Below, piece by piece: positions 23,501 to 38,500 of a DNA stretch of 64,000 nt. The position numbers were made by a program, and so were the translations under genes. Every line of letters begins with the position of its first letter. Within the stretch, counting starts at the first letter, position 1. The DNA is from Rugalucina vietnamica (Eukaryota; Mollusca; Bivalvia; Lucinida; Lucinidae). The notes beneath the pieces are model-generated. The model saw only the letters and a program-made list of their open reading frames with translations, had not been told where the DNA came from and did not search any database. The stretch lies in assembly GCA_964017185.1 (NCBI GenBank), contig OZ024878.1, positions 1,952,501 through 2,016,500 of the forward strand, written 5' to 3'.

Positions 23501-26500
23501 TTCCTGGAGTCTCCCTGATGATGAGGGAGGTTTCACATGTATGTGCATTTCTCATAAAATGCTTCCAAGTGCTACACAGACACCTACCTGCTTTAAAGGA
23601 TAGATCACATGGTATCTGACCTTGGAATGGATGTATGGCTGTTACTTTTAACTCCCATGAATCATCTGACCCTGTAGATAAATTACTGGCGCCTGGAAGT
23701 GGAAACAAAAATACAATGTACTGCACACCATATTCATTCTATTAAGACACAGTGTGCCTAAGTTTTCAAAGTCTCCCAAGACGATTAATCAGAAGGCAAT
23801 ACTTTTGTTTATTCTGTTGAATGATTCTGATCCTTGGAACAAATAGAAAACAAATGAAGCATGGTTGTTGATCCTGATTTGCAAGTCTCATTTCTCAGCA
23901 ATTATAATTTTTGAGCCGCCTCGTGGAAAAACCAACAATGTGGTTTCCGAACAGATCCGACACAAACCGAGCTGTAAAAGCAAACAAGATGACTAGAAAC
24001 TTGAAATTTCGGATTTAAGAAGAAGAGGAAGCGTACTATCCATTTAAAGAAAACAAAGGCGTTGATCAGCTTTGCGGGTTACCGCGAAGCTCATCTGCGT
24101 CTTTGTTTTCACATATGCAGAATGTTGGTTTTTCCACGAGGTGGCTCTTTTGACAAAATTCTCATTAATAATGTTCTGTAAGTTTGGAAATGTTCGCCAG
24201 AACTAAATTTTTGCAAAAATACAAAAATTTGTTGCATCACAAATTATACCTGGCAAGATATATGGGGTGTGTTCATATCCCAACAGTATTGTGATGGCTT
24301 TTGTGATGTAGGTTTTCACCACTTTTTATTCTGTAAAAAGTGTTTTAAATGAATCAGTATCTAGTGGCTACTTACAAAAAATTATATAATGTTTCAACCA
24401 CTTATATCATAGCATTCAAAGAGGTTCTTTGCTTAGATAATTCATCAAAAGTTACTGTTTTCACCACAAATATGAAACATCGTAGATTTTGCACGAACCC
24501 AACATACATTTCAGTTTTCACCACAAAAGCTACAGCATAAGATGGAAGAGAGTATATATGCTAGATAACAAAATCAATGTGAGTCTATGTCTTCAAAACC
24601 CACCACAATCTTCAGTTTTCACCACAAATACTACATCACAAAATCAGTGAGAGTCTATGTCTTCAAAAGCCACCACAATCTTCATTTTCACCACAAATGC
24701 TACATCACCAAACCAATGAGGGTCCATGTCATCAAAACCCACCACAATCTTCAATTTTCACCACAAATGCTACAAAACAAAATCAATGAGAGTCTATGTC
24801 TTCAAAACCCACCACAATCTTCAGTTTTCACCACAAATGCTACAGAACAAAATTAATGAGAGTCTATGTCTTCAAAACCCACCACAGTTTTCAGTTTTCA
24901 CCACAAATGCTACAGAACAAAATCAATGAGAGTCTATGTCTTTAAAACCCACCACAATCTTCAGTTTTTACCACAAATGCTACATAATAAAATCAATGAA
25001 GATCTATGTCTTCAAAACCCACCACAATCTTCAGTTTTCGCCACAAATGCTACATGACAAAATCAATGAGGATCTATGTCTTCAAAACCCACCACAATCT
25101 TCAGTTTTCACCACAAATGCTACAGGACCAGATCGATGTGAGTCTATGTCTTCAAAACCCACCACAATCTTCAGTTTTCACCACAAATGCTACACTACAA
25201 AATCAATGAGGGTATATGTCTTCGAAACCCACCACAATCTTCAGTTTTTCACCACAAATGCTACATAACAGAATCAATGAGGATCTATGTCTTCAAAACC
25301 CACCACAACTTTCAGTTTTCGCCACAAATGCTACATGACAAAATCAATGAGGATCTATGTCTTCAAAACCCACCACAATCTTCAGTTTTCACCACAAATG
25401 CTACAGAACAAAATCAATGTGAGTCTATGTCTTCAAAACCCACCACAACTTTCAGTTTTCACCACAAATGCTAGAAAACAGATCGATGAGAGTCTATGTC
25501 TTCAAAACCTACCACAATCTTCAGTTTTCACCACAAATGCTACAGAACATAATCAATGTGAGTCTATGTCTTCAAAACCCACCACAATCTTCAGTTTTCA
25601 CAACAAATGCTACAGAACCAAATCGATGAGAGTCTATGTCTAAAACCCACCACAATCTTCAGTTTTCATCACATATGCTACAGAACCAAATCCACGACAG
25701 TCTGTGTCTAAAACCCAACACAATCTTCAGTTTCCACCACAAATGCTACAGAACAAAATCAATGAGAGTCTATGTCTAAAACCCACCACAATCTTCAGTT
25801 TTCACCACAGAATGCTACAGAACAAAATCAATGAGAGTCTATGTCTTCAAAACCCACCACAATCTTCAGTTTTCACCACAAATGCCACAGAACAAAATCA
25901 ATGAGAGTCTATGTCTTCAAAACCCACCACAATCTTCAGTTTTCACCACAAATGCCACAGAACAAAATCAATGAGAGTCTATGCCTTCAAAACAAAACCC
26001 ACCACAATCTTCAGTTTTCACCACAAATGCTACAGAACAAAATCGATGAGTGTCTATGTCTTCAAAACCCACCACAATAATGGTCTTATTGGTCGTTACC
26101 CTACATGTATTAGCATATGTTAATTAGCACCTTCGTGGTTAGCTTTGTTCAGCATGTAACGTTTCTTGGATGCTTGGTCGCATGATCCCAATTATCTTGT
26201 TGCCGTATTCTGCACCCGGTGCAATGTCTTTTGTAATTAGATTAGCGAAGTATGAACTTTGTAAAAACTCAAAATGTAACTCGTGTTCATTTCATTCGTA
26301 TGCAACCGGGCATCGTTTCTGCACGTGTTCAATAAATTATTCGTATGCAACCGTGCATCTTATTTCTGAAATTCATATGTTCCATATTTCATTGAACTTA
26401 AGTCTCAAACCACAGGGAATAACCAACACTGGGCGAACAAACTTCTCCCTATTTCAAGCTGAGGGAGAAGTGAAAATGTATGGATTATATAGGAAAACCT

Positions 26501-29500
26501 GAAATTCAGTTCCCAACTTCTCTCAAATTTTCTTTGAGAGAGAAGAAACTTCTCCCTAAAATTCTAGGCTAGGTTGAACCCTGAACCATATATTATATAG
26601 ACTTCTGGCTGAAAACCCCACTCTAGGAAATTTGCAAATATAGTCTATCATAAAGAGCAGTCTTTTCTGAGTCAAATGAGAGATGTTTGCACTTTGTATG
26701 CCGGGGCGTAACGGTGAAACAGCCATTTAAAAATAACAAGGTCTGTAAAAATGAAAGCCCACTTTATATCAACCAATTATTTCATGAAAGGATACCTAAT
26801 AAAAATTTGCCTGCTCTAAGATCATTATCAGAACGTTCATTTGTGACTCCAAGGCTTCACAAAGAAATTTTTAAACAGAGTTTAGCAAACTCTGGACCCA
26901 TCATTTGGAATAGCCTACCATCAAGTTTGAAATCACTTGATAGCACTCAAAAATTCTACTTAGCTTTCATCAAGTGGTTGAAAGAACCTCAGTTTTTCAA
27001 TTCATAACTTCTGTGCATATATGTAAATATAGGATTACGTTTTTTTTTTCTCTCTATTGGTGTATGTGTGTTTATCTGTGTTAATAAGGATCATTATAAT
27101 TTTGAGGTGTGCAACATTCAGTTTATGTCAGTACAGCTCTAACTGATTTTAGGATGCATGCTTGCTTTATCATTTTGAAATGTTTTTTTGCTTTATATAT
27201 AAATTGTGTATGTTTCATGTACATGTATATATTTATTAGAGGGCCTCATGGAAGATTAGGTTTGTAACTAAATTTGTTACCCTCTCAAAATAAAGACTAT
27301 TATTATTATTACTTTTATTATTATTGTTATTATTATTAATGTTTATTTGTTGAAATGTCCGACATAAATAAAATTTGTATTAATGATTAATACACATATA
27401 CCATTGTAAAGGCAGAACCTTTTAGTGGAATAAAAATGCATCTGACTGGAGCTAAATATTGCTTAAATACACGTGTCACACGATATTAACAGCCGTTTAT
27501 TAATGAAGAGAAAGCAATGCATTAAGTGTAATATTGCAATTCACGCTCGCATGTGCTGTTAATACATGGCTTTTACTAATGCTCGTTACCGGGCGCCACG
27601 CAAAGCACGTACTAGTAATGAGAAACTGAAGTCCGCCCGGAACGAGCATAAACGCGTATGAAAATGTGATAGGGCTGTAAAATATAATGCATCATATTTC
27701 TTTCGTTTCTGCACCTTATTCGTTTCTGCAGAATTTATGCAATAATAGCGATAAAAAATGATTTTGTCATTCATTAACATTCGCTAGGTTCCTCGGGGAG
27801 TGTTGAAAACCTCGGGACCTAGCGAATGTTAATGAATGGAAAATCATGTTTGATCCCTATATTCATTTTGAACTGACTAGGTAAGAAGCACATCATGTAT
27901 TAGTTGATCATAGGTTGTATATCTATATATTCAGTACGAAAGTAAAGAAAAACACAGTGCATGGGCTTTAAGTCTTTTCCTCCACCGTATGACACACCGA
28001 TTTTAAACTCTTGTTCACCGTTCTTGTGCTTAACACTGCAGCTTAGTTTTAAATTTATTTATATTTTATTTTATTTTTAATATATTTTATTTATCTTTTT
28101 TTAATTCTACAGCAAATGACCCCTACAAATGCTTATTAAGAGCCTTTCTTAATAAAAAATTAATGACAAATCCAGGCAAATATGGCCATAATTTCGCTGC
28201 ATATGAGCGCTACACAAAGACGTGCAAATTCGCACCAAGGAGCAGATTTGCACCCGGGTGTATTTTGCACCTGGGTGCAAATACTGCACATACACGGCTG
28301 TAGTTTTTCATATAGCTTCTTACTTTTGTTCAGTATATATTGTGAAAAAAAATACTGTAACCATATACATATCTTCATACCATGATGATACTGTAAAATC
28401 AGTTCAGCTTCAAAGAAACGGCGTAGTAGGCATGGTAGGAGGTATGCATGATACCTGTCATCTAGGGTTAGATTTTTTTTAAATTCAGTTTTACGTCCTT
28501 TTCATGATTATTTCAGCTCATATGAGACAGGCCAATCAGTAGGTGGGGCGAAAACGGAAGAACCCCGAGAAAAACCACCTGGCACACCCGCAAGCAGAAC
28601 TTGGCTTGTCTCACATGTGGCCAGAGCGGGGCTTGAACCCACACCAGACACAGCGGTGAGATGATCGAGTGATTAAGAAACAGCGCTCTCAACCGCTCGG
28701 CCAGGAGGGGGGGGGGTAGATTCTTGTAGGGACAGAATGTCAAATATCATGTTCACAGGATTGGGGATTGAAAATGTCCATGTGAATGGTAAGCTACCCT
28801 ATTCAAACAGAGTGGCGCTCTAGAAATCCAAGGAGTGCATTAAGTTCAAGCGCTGCACTTTTGCATTGATACTGTTACTGACCTTGTGCAAGAGGCAGAT
28901 TTCTTGTAAACCAGCCAAAATCATCATAAAATCATTATACAATGCCTTATCAGAGTTGGAAATAATGTGCTAATTAATAATAATTCATTAATTGCCAGAA
29001 TCACCATTTTACATGTAAGCATCATTATGCAAATCAGGTATCAATATTGATAGACAAGTGGAAAATATACAAAGGTAAATAATTAATTAATTAATTAATC
29101 ATGTTTATTACTAGAAAGGTAAACCATACGTACAATATGATTATGATTATCAAAGTTACACACAACTGTCTACACAAGAGATTCCGTATTGGAATCTAAT
29201 CTTCTCTGAATCTTAATCTGAATGGTTTACTGGTGATACGCCAAATTGACAATATTTTTTTTCTGGTCAATTTATTGTATCAATGACGTATCATTTCATA
29301 AAGTTCATACATTAAAAATTAGGAACTAGATTTCGGCGGCGATTTTCTTGTTAATGCTAGCGACCCTATATAGTGAAATTCATGGCTTGGTAAATTTATG
29401 AAATTTATGAAAAAGATATTTGAACATGTTATGTTTTCTTTGCGCTGAGGAAACAAAACACAGAAGTTACTACTTTAGTAAGATAAATTTTGATTAACAA

Positions 29501-29507
29501 TGGCTGG

Positions 29508-29549
<42 letters not shown>

Positions 29550-32500
29550 ACTTCAAGTTTTATTGTATTATTTCCTGAGCATTCTATTCTTACTTATTTT
29601 AACCATAAATACATTAATTACTCGTACTATAGCATGTATAGAGAGTAATATTGATGTGTTTGTTTAATTTGTGGTTTAGCGTCCCAGTAAACAGCAATGG
29701 TCATGTCAGATAAGACACATGCAAGTCTTCAAATCATGGTCAGGACATCTGAACAGTTTGAAAAGAATCGGAACAAAACTGTGGGAGGAGTTGTGCACAC
29801 AAGGTACCCTATGTCCATTCACTTTCATTGTATAATTGCCTGAAAAACAACTAAGTTCAAGTTGCTAAAAAGTGTCAAAAATGAACCTGAAGATTATATC
29901 CAAAACAAATGCATATCTTTGAAGCATCATCAAGACATCTGTAAAGTTTCAAAAGAATCGGAATAAAACTGTGGGAGGAGTTGCGCACACAAGACACCCA
30001 CTGTCCATTCTCTTTCATTGTCAAAAAAACCCCCCGAAAAACGACTAAGTTCAAATTGCAAAAAAATATCAAACTTAATCAACCTGAGGATTATATCCAA
30101 ACCACATGCACATCTTCAAAGCATGGTCAAGACATCTGTAAAGTTTCAAAAGAATCGGAATAAAACTGTAGGAGGAGTTGCCCACACGACGTACCCACTG
30201 TCTATTCACTTCCATTATCAAAATGCCTGAAAAATGACGAAGTTCAAATTGCAAAAAAAAGTGTCAAAAATTGAGCCGAGGATTATATCCAAAGCACATG
30301 CATATCTTCGTAGCATCATCAAGACATCTGTAAAGTTTCAAAAGAATCGGTATAAAAATGTGGGAGAAGTTGGGCACACAAGACACCCACTGTCCATTCG
30401 CTTTCATTGTCAAAAAAAAACCAAAAAAAAAAACCCCGAAAAACGACTAAGTTCAAATTGCAAAAAAGTATCAAACTGAATCAACCTGAGGATTATATCC
30501 AAACCACATGCACATCTTCAAAGCATGGTCAAGACATCTGTAAAGTTTCAAAAGAATCAGAATAAAACTGTAGGAGGAGTTGCGCACACGACGTACCCAC
30601 TGTCTATTCACTTCCATTATCAAAATGCCTGAAAAATGACGAAGTTCAAATTGCAAAAAAGTGTCAAAAATTGACCCGAGGATTATATCCAAAGCACATG
30701 CATATCTTCGAAGCATCATCAAGACATCTGTAAAGTTTCAAAAGAATCTGGATAAAACTGTAGGAGGAGTTGCGCACACAAGGCACCCACTGTCCATTCA
30801 CTTTCATTGTCAAAATACCTGAAAAACGAATAAGTTTAAATTGCGAAAAAAGTGTCAAAAATCAATCTGAGGATTACATGTATATCCAAACCACGTGCAC
30901 ATCTTCAAAGCATGGTCAAGACATCTGTAAAGTTTCAAAAGAATCGTAATAAAACTGTAGGAGGAGTTGAGCACACAAGGTTTATACTCCTAAAGGGGAC
31001 GGAAGGACGGACGGAATGACGGAAAGCCAAAAAATATGTCCCTCCGCTTTTCTTCGTAAAGGTGGAGGACAATATGTTGACCACAAGAAACAGCCTAATT
31101 TTTCTTCCAAACTAAAAATACACTGAAGTATATGGAATTTTCCGAAAGTGGCGAGTATTTATTATATGATTATGAACTGTAGTTCATGACATATAAAAAA
31201 CATTGGTTTGAATGATGCACGACATTTTCGCGACTCATTTCGCAAAACAGTTGTGATTGAGCATTCGTATACCAGTGAGATATGAACTTAAGCATGTAAT
31301 TTACATGCAATCTTTGTATTTCTCCATACTTGTTATTATCAGCAGCATGGCAATGAAATTTTCAGCGATTTTTATACAGTATGTTATGAATCAACAAAAT
31401 CATTTTTGTTCAAAATTTGGCAATGAAACCGGTAGTGTGGGACAGTCATGGCAGTTTGTCAACGCAAATGGACTATTAAAGCTATGCAGAGTTTAATGTA
31501 TCATGTCCAAATAGCATCAGGGTTTTCAATGTTTAACAGGCTGATTGGTTACTTTTTAAAAACAAATCTGGAAAATGTAGAGAAAATTTAATCATTATCT
31601 TGTTTTCTAAGTCAAAAAGTTCCCTTTGTTGATATCTGTTCCTCATTTAACAAGTGCTGTGCATTTGCCCATTTTTATTCACAAACATTTACATTCTTAG
31701 CTAAACCTTTACTACAAATGCACTGTCAGTATAAATGCAAACAGTTTTAAAAATTTTCATGTTTTGTAATGTCGTATTTGATGGGTAATAATGTTACTGG
31801 GGCAGCCACCATCCAAACAATATCAATGACTTGTGGTGGGTGTTGATGAACAATAACAAATGAATGAATGTTGTAGCTTTGGCGATTTTCATGAATTGTG
31901 GTGGGTTTTGAAGAAAGCATATTTTGGCTTATGTTATAATTGTGGTGAATTTCATGAATTGTGGTGGGTTTTGAAGCACGATAGCATATTATGGCATATT
32001 ATAATTGTGGTGAATTTCATGAATTGTGGTGGGTTTTGAAGCACGATAGCATATTTTGGCATGTTATAATTGTGGTGATTTTCATGATTTATGGTGGGTT
32101 TTGAAGCACGATAGCATATTTTGGCATGTTATAATTGTGGTGATTTTCATGAATTGTGGTGGGTTTTGAAGCACGATAGCATATTTTGGCACATTATAAT
32201 TGTGGTGATTTTCATAAATTGCAGTGGGTTTTGAAGCACGATAGCATATTTTGGCATGTTATAATTGTGGTGAATTTCATGAATTGTGGTGGGTTTTGAA
32301 GCACGATAGCATATTATGGCATATTATAATTGTGGTGAATTTCATGAATTGTGGTGGGTTTTGAAGCACGATAGCATATTTTGGCATGTTATAATTGTGG
32401 TGATTTTCATGATTTATGGTGGGTTTTGAAGCACGATAGCATATTTTGGCATGTTATAATTGTGGTGATTTTCATGAATTGTGGTGGGTTTTGAAGCACG

Positions 32501-35500
32501 ATAGCATATTTTGGCATGTTATAATTGTGGTGATTTTCATGAGTTGCAGTGGGTTTTGAAGAACGATAGCATATTTTGGCACATTATAATTGTGGTGATT
32601 TTCATAAATTGCAGTGGGTTTTGAAGCACGATAGCATATTTTGGCATGTTATAATTGTGGTGATTTTCATGAATTGTGGTGGGTTTTGAAGAATGATAGC
32701 ATATTTTGGCACATTATAATTGTGGTGATTTTCATGATTTGTGGTGGGTTTTGAAGAATGATAGCATATTTTTGCACATTATTATTGTGGTGATTTTCAT
32801 GAATTGTGGTGGGTTTTGAAGAATGACAGCATATTTTGGCACGTTATAATTGTGGTGATTTTCATGAATTGTGGTGGGTTTTGATGATCAATAACAAATG
32901 TTTGTTGCAGTTGTGGTGATTTTTGTGATTTTAGGTGGGAGTTGAAGAACAATTGCAAATTTTGCATGCTTTGGTTGTGGTGTTTTTTGTGAATTGTCAC
33001 TGTTGGGTTTGAAGAACAAAGAGTAGCCTCCTGGTACCATTTCTCGAACGGGACCAACTCTCTGTTCGAGAATTGGTTCCGTTAACTGAAGGAAACATGC
33101 TTTTTAGTGGTGATGTAATGGACTGTGCTGTGCACGCGCCATATGACGTCACATATAATTTACTAAGTCAGTGACATTGGCAATGTTATGTCTACAAAAT
33201 CTGAGGATTAAATTTATTTTATTGCATGTTCTATAATTTCTGCAAGTAATAAATCTGTAAAAGTGGTTCGAGATATGGTACCAGGAGGCTATATGATCAA
33301 GTTGAAGTTGAAAACTAACTGTGATCCTGAATATTGGTTATTTCATTTATAAATTGTGGCATGGGTCGGATCACTGCCCTGGCCTACCAGTTTAGCCTCT
33401 ACTGAAATGTTGGTAAAAGAAACTACTTAAGACTACAAGCTGTGTGTGGATTTTTGGTGAAAAGTGGCCACCACAAAAGGTACCGCAGTGGAAAACCCCC
33501 ATATATCATGCCTCAAATGTCACAAATTCCAAACTGAAATTCTCGCAGATTATAAAGATACACAATAAGCCATAAAGCAAATTTAAGGCCTCGAACAACT
33601 CGAAAAAGAAGATTAATGAAATAAAAGTCAATTGAAATCCAAATTTGCAGTAAATTCACACTGACTCAGTTACTGGTACTTGTTGGTCTGCTATATTGAC
33701 ACTCAGCTTTGCCTTGGTCCAATACAGCACACCTTGGACCTGTATCTTGGCTGATATAACATTACTTAATTAATGACATAAAAATTATAAACTTGTTCCT
33801 CCTTGCAACATATCAATGTATCTAAGTACCACAAGTTGCATGTATTTACCAGATGCTGTTCTACTTCTTGTTACAGTCTTAGACTGGTATACAGATCTAT
33901 TTCCAGCAGATCTTGTCTCTGTTCTTCTGCTTCCTGGACTGGACTGTGCTCTACTTCCTGGACTGGACTGTGCTCTACTTCCTGTGCTAGACTGGGTCCT
34001 AGTTGTGACTGTTGTAGTGGATCTTCTCACCTCTGTGACCCGTTTATTTGCTTTGGGTGATGGCTCAGGACTGCTGTCCCAATCTTTATCATCTGATTTC
34101 TCTGAACTAGTTTTTGATTTACGGCGGGACTTAAATGAGCTTGTAAAACTCTGAAATTAGATAAATGATCACTTCTTCAACAAAGTCAAACAAACCCTGG
34201 AGTTCTTACAAAGCTGGGCTAAAACAGGCATTTATACACAGCCACACTAACTGGCAAGAAGCCTGAAATTTCAGATGTCATCAAGTGGAGCTGATCTCAG
34301 AGTTCAGTTACAATCATACCTCAAAACTGATTAAATCATATATGATTATTGCCATGACAAAAAAGCTGGATTTTAATTGTGTAACTGCGCAGCTGATCAG
34401 CTTCTTTATTCATTCTATATAATATATGAGCCGCGACGCGAGAAAACGGGAATTTGGCCTATGCGAAAACAAAGGCGCAGATCAGCTTCGCGGTAACCGC
34501 GAAGCTGATCAGCGCCTTTGTTTTCGCTACTCGGATAGTATAATTCCTCTTCTACTTAAATCTGAAATTTCAAGCTTCTAGCCTGCTTCTGTGACTGTAC
34601 AGCCTGGTTTGTGTCGGACCTGGTCGGAAACCCCGAAGACCGGTTTTCTCGCGTCGCGGCTCATATAGTCAGACTCAATTCTACTCTCTAAGACTCAAGA
34701 CCCTTAGCCATCATTGGTGGCTTCACAGTCCAGTATGTGTTGATCACACTGGAATCCACTAAGACAGGTTTTCTCATGAAATGGAACATATGCAAGATGC
34801 ATCCTTACTTTATGAAGCTCCATAAATTGTAAAATCTGTAAAAATGAATATACATATACACATGTACCAATAATAAATGAGAAAACAAACAATATGGTTT
34901 TTGAACAGGCCTGACACAAACCAGTCTGTACAGCCACAAAAGACAGCTAGGAGCTTAAAATTCAGGATTTAAAAAGAAGAGGGATTGTACTTTTTGAGTA
35001 GTGAAAACAAAGGTGTTTTCTCCTATGCAAATTGTTGGTTTTGTCATGAGTCGGCTCAAATGTAGTTAAATTATGATAGATTTTTCTAATAGTTTTGTAA
35101 TAAAAACAAAATGTGAAAACAAGCATACCCCAAATTTGTCTTTCAGGATCGACCTCTGTTCCTCAGTGTGTTTCAGAGCCTCTCGTTTTGCAATTTTTAC
35201 CATTTCTCTCTCAGCAGCTCGTTTGTGCATATCTAACACCTCGTACAGACAGTCACACTCTGGTGGTGGAGTGACGTCCCCTCGTAATATCTCATAGGCC
35301 CTGATGTCTCTCCCATAAAATCTGAAAATATTTCATACAAAAGAATATATATCTTTAACTGTTTTAACAAGCAGTTATAGTGTGAGCCGCATCGCGAGAA
35401 AACCGGATTTTTGCCTAGGCGAAAACCAGGCGCAGATCAGCTTCGCAGTAACTGCGAAGCTGATCACGCCTTTGTTTTTGCTTCACAGATACTAAAATTC

Positions 35501-38500
35501 CTCCGCTATGTATTACCAAAATTTCAAGATTCTAGCTCTTTTCTGTGACTGTACAGGTCGGTTTGTGTCAGACCTGGTTGGAAACCCGGAAGACTGGTTT
35601 TCTTGCATTGCAGCTCATGTAGTTCTGTTAGGAAAGCTATCTAAAAATGACTTATTAAGCTAAAGTATTACAACAAATCATATAGTTATCATGAAAAATC
35701 TGATTTTTTAAAAACACTGAACACCTGAAAAGAAGAATGTGGTTGAGAGGTCACCCCACTGCATTGCTTACAAGCCAGAAATGCTGACATATACATGACG
35801 TAAGGTGCTAAATGTGAAGTTAGCTAAAGCATTTCATGTATGGTTTAAACTGATAACTTCTTTCAACCTATCATTTCAAACATGGCCCAGATGTAACATG
35901 AACTAACAAATCTTTTAACAAATTTCTTTTTAAATTTAGGCCTTTACTTTATCTACACCAAGGGAATCAAATTGATATTGAAACTTCTGTTTGCTATTTC
36001 TAAATTATCAATTGCAGCACAAACTATATTCTTTAATCTCCATGAAAACTAAAATCATTGCCCATACTTTTTATTTGCATCTTTCCTTTCTATGAGACCA
36101 CTCCCTTCAACCGAAATGCCGGCAAATATTCCTCGTGTCTTTGAGTATGTAAATATAGCTGCAGCACTGCGTACTGCTACGTCGGCCTCAAGGTTACGCC
36201 CCAAGGGCCCCGCTGCTATCGTGAAATTTCCACCCAGAGTTAGGTTACCTCCCTTAGAGAAGGCATCTACAGCTGATCGTTTGTTCAGGATTATCACAAA
36301 GTCGGTTACCTGTTAAAAGAATAAAATCATACCATCATAAAAGAAATAGAGAAAGTTTTTATTCCCTGCTATGAAAACATCTGTTCATGATTTTACTGAC
36401 AACAAACTAAAATTCGATTTAAAACTACCCCCTGTGCCTGAAAAGACTGTCAACAGGCCATTTTTTTCTGAAAACGCTCAGCGAAGAAGTGAGGCGTCTG
36501 ACCTGTTGCTGCACAGTAGTTTTATTTCCAATCAATCTATGTCAGGTCATATCAAGTATGGCATTGTAAATCAGTGTTCCTAACCAGTTTGTTCTTAACC
36601 AGGTTCCGAGGTTATAAAACTTTTTTCATGTTCAGCTCAGCTGAGACTAAAATTTATCCTGCTTATAATTGTTAAAATGCTAACAATAATTGTTGGCATT
36701 TTAACATTTATAAGCAGGATAAATTACAGGCTTTGGAGTTCCACCCCTTCAATTTCAATATGTTTGGGCTATTTTGGTATTTATGAGCAGTTTAAATATG
36801 ATGCTCAGCTGAGTTGAGCATGAAAAAAGCTTTATAACCTTGGGACCAGTCTTTAGATTGTTTCTTATCCTAAAGATTGAATATAGGCCACCTCTTTGGA
36901 GATGACAACCTATGCAAAAAATACAGATTTTTTTGTTTTCATAGTCTTTTTTGTGTATTTTGTTTGACCAATAGTGTAAAAAACATGTCAGGGAAAAGAA
37001 AAGAGTAGGTGTCATATTCTATGTTTTGAGTATGATGTAAAATGTTGAGCAGTTAAGAGTGCTGTTTCTTAATCACTGGATCATCTCACCGCTGTGTCTG
37101 GTGTGGGTTTGAGCCCTGCACTGGCCACATGTGAGACAAGCCAAGTTCTGCTTGTGGGTGCGCCAGGTGGTTTTTCTTGGGGTCTTCCCGTTTTCGCCCA
37201 CCTTCTGATTGGCTCGTCTCATATGAGATGATTTAGACTTGAAAGGGACGTAAAACTGAATTAAAAAAAAAAAAATAATAAAAAAAAAAAATAAACACTT
37301 TAAACTAAAAGCAATCCAAATCTGATCCAAACTCACCTCTGCTCCAACTTCAAATCCCCCACCCAGACCAGCAATACCAATAGCTGTAGGGGCTGACCAA
37401 TCTGGAAAAAATCAGTCATAGTAACACATTATGTAAACAAGCCCATATAATATACAATATTTTTTCCTGCTCAAAAATCGAAAATTTTCAGTGGAAAAAA
37501 TGCTTATGTTTTTCTTATTTTTGCTCAAAACATAGATTATGGGTACAGGTTAGAACCGCCTCAGCAAGGCCATTCTTTGCTGAGGCGGTTCTAATGTGTA
37601 CCCACAATGTATGTTTTGAGCAAAAATATTGAAAAAAAAAAAAAATCCAAGAAATTTTCGATTTTTGCAGCAGCTGAAAAAAATCCCTGCATATTGCATG
37701 GGCATGTTTTGTTCTGGTGGTTAGGTTAGAGGTTCATACCATTCAGACTTGACTGAAGTATAGTTGTTGCTCCCTCCCCTAGCAGTCACCAAGAAGCCGG
37801 CCTTTATTTAGTTATGACAATGCCGCTCCCTCCCCTCGCAGTCACCAAGAAGCCGGCCTTGATTACTGTTATGATGGCAAGACCTTTTGCTTTCGTTCCA
37901 ACATGACAGAAGATTTGTTGACTGGGATATTTCATCACAAAACCAACAAATACCTGAGGTAATACTGTTGTCTAGTTTAGCTATGACAATGCCGCTACCT
38001 CCCCGTGCAGTCACCAAGAAGACGGCCTTGATTACTGTGATGACAGCAACAACTTTCACTTTCATCCCAACATGACAGAAGATTTGTTGACTGGGACATT
38101 TAACCATAAACCAACAAATACCTGAGGTAATACTGTTGTCTAGTTTAGCTATGACAATGCCGCTACCTCCCCGTGCAGTCACCAAGAAGCCGGCCTTGAT
38201 TACTGTGATGACAGCAACAACTTTCACTTTCATCCCAACATGACAGAAGATATGTTGACTGGGACATTTAACCACAAACCAAAAAATACCTGAGGTAAAA
38301 CTGTTGTCTAGTTTAGCTATGACAATGCCGCTACCTCCCTGTGCAGTCACCAAGAAGCCGGCATTGATTACTGTGATCACAGCAACAACTTTCACTTTCA
38401 TCCCAACATGACAGAAGATATGTTGACTGGGACATTTAACCACAAAACCAACAAATACCTGAGGTTATACTGTCGTCTAGTTTAGCTATGACAATGCCGC

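Noticed and set aside
21391-23522. A larger element bounded by ATCAGGGAGACT and AGTCTCCCTGAT around T2
   Set aside because: The inverted termini are only 12 bp and no duplication could be seen; mentioned under T2 but not called separately.
24580-26085. CRISPR-like array
   Set aside because: Units are 70 bp with no unique spacers; it is a eukaryotic intronic minisatellite.
24587-26123. A series of overlapping 60-118 codon frames
   Set aside because: They are translations of the 70-bp minisatellite in shifting frames and not protein genes.
33803-34154. Plus-strand Ser/Cys/Leu-rich frames
   Set aside because: Shadows of the Ser/Arg-rich SH3YL1 exon 6 on the other strand.
37887-38075. 62-codon plus-strand frame
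   Set aside because: Antisense of the exon 2 repeat array.
37808-38443. A separate 211-codon gene on the minus strand
   Set aside because: Its content is repeated SH3YL1 exon 2 sequence plus linkers; it is an exon-derived array inside the SH3YL1 intron.
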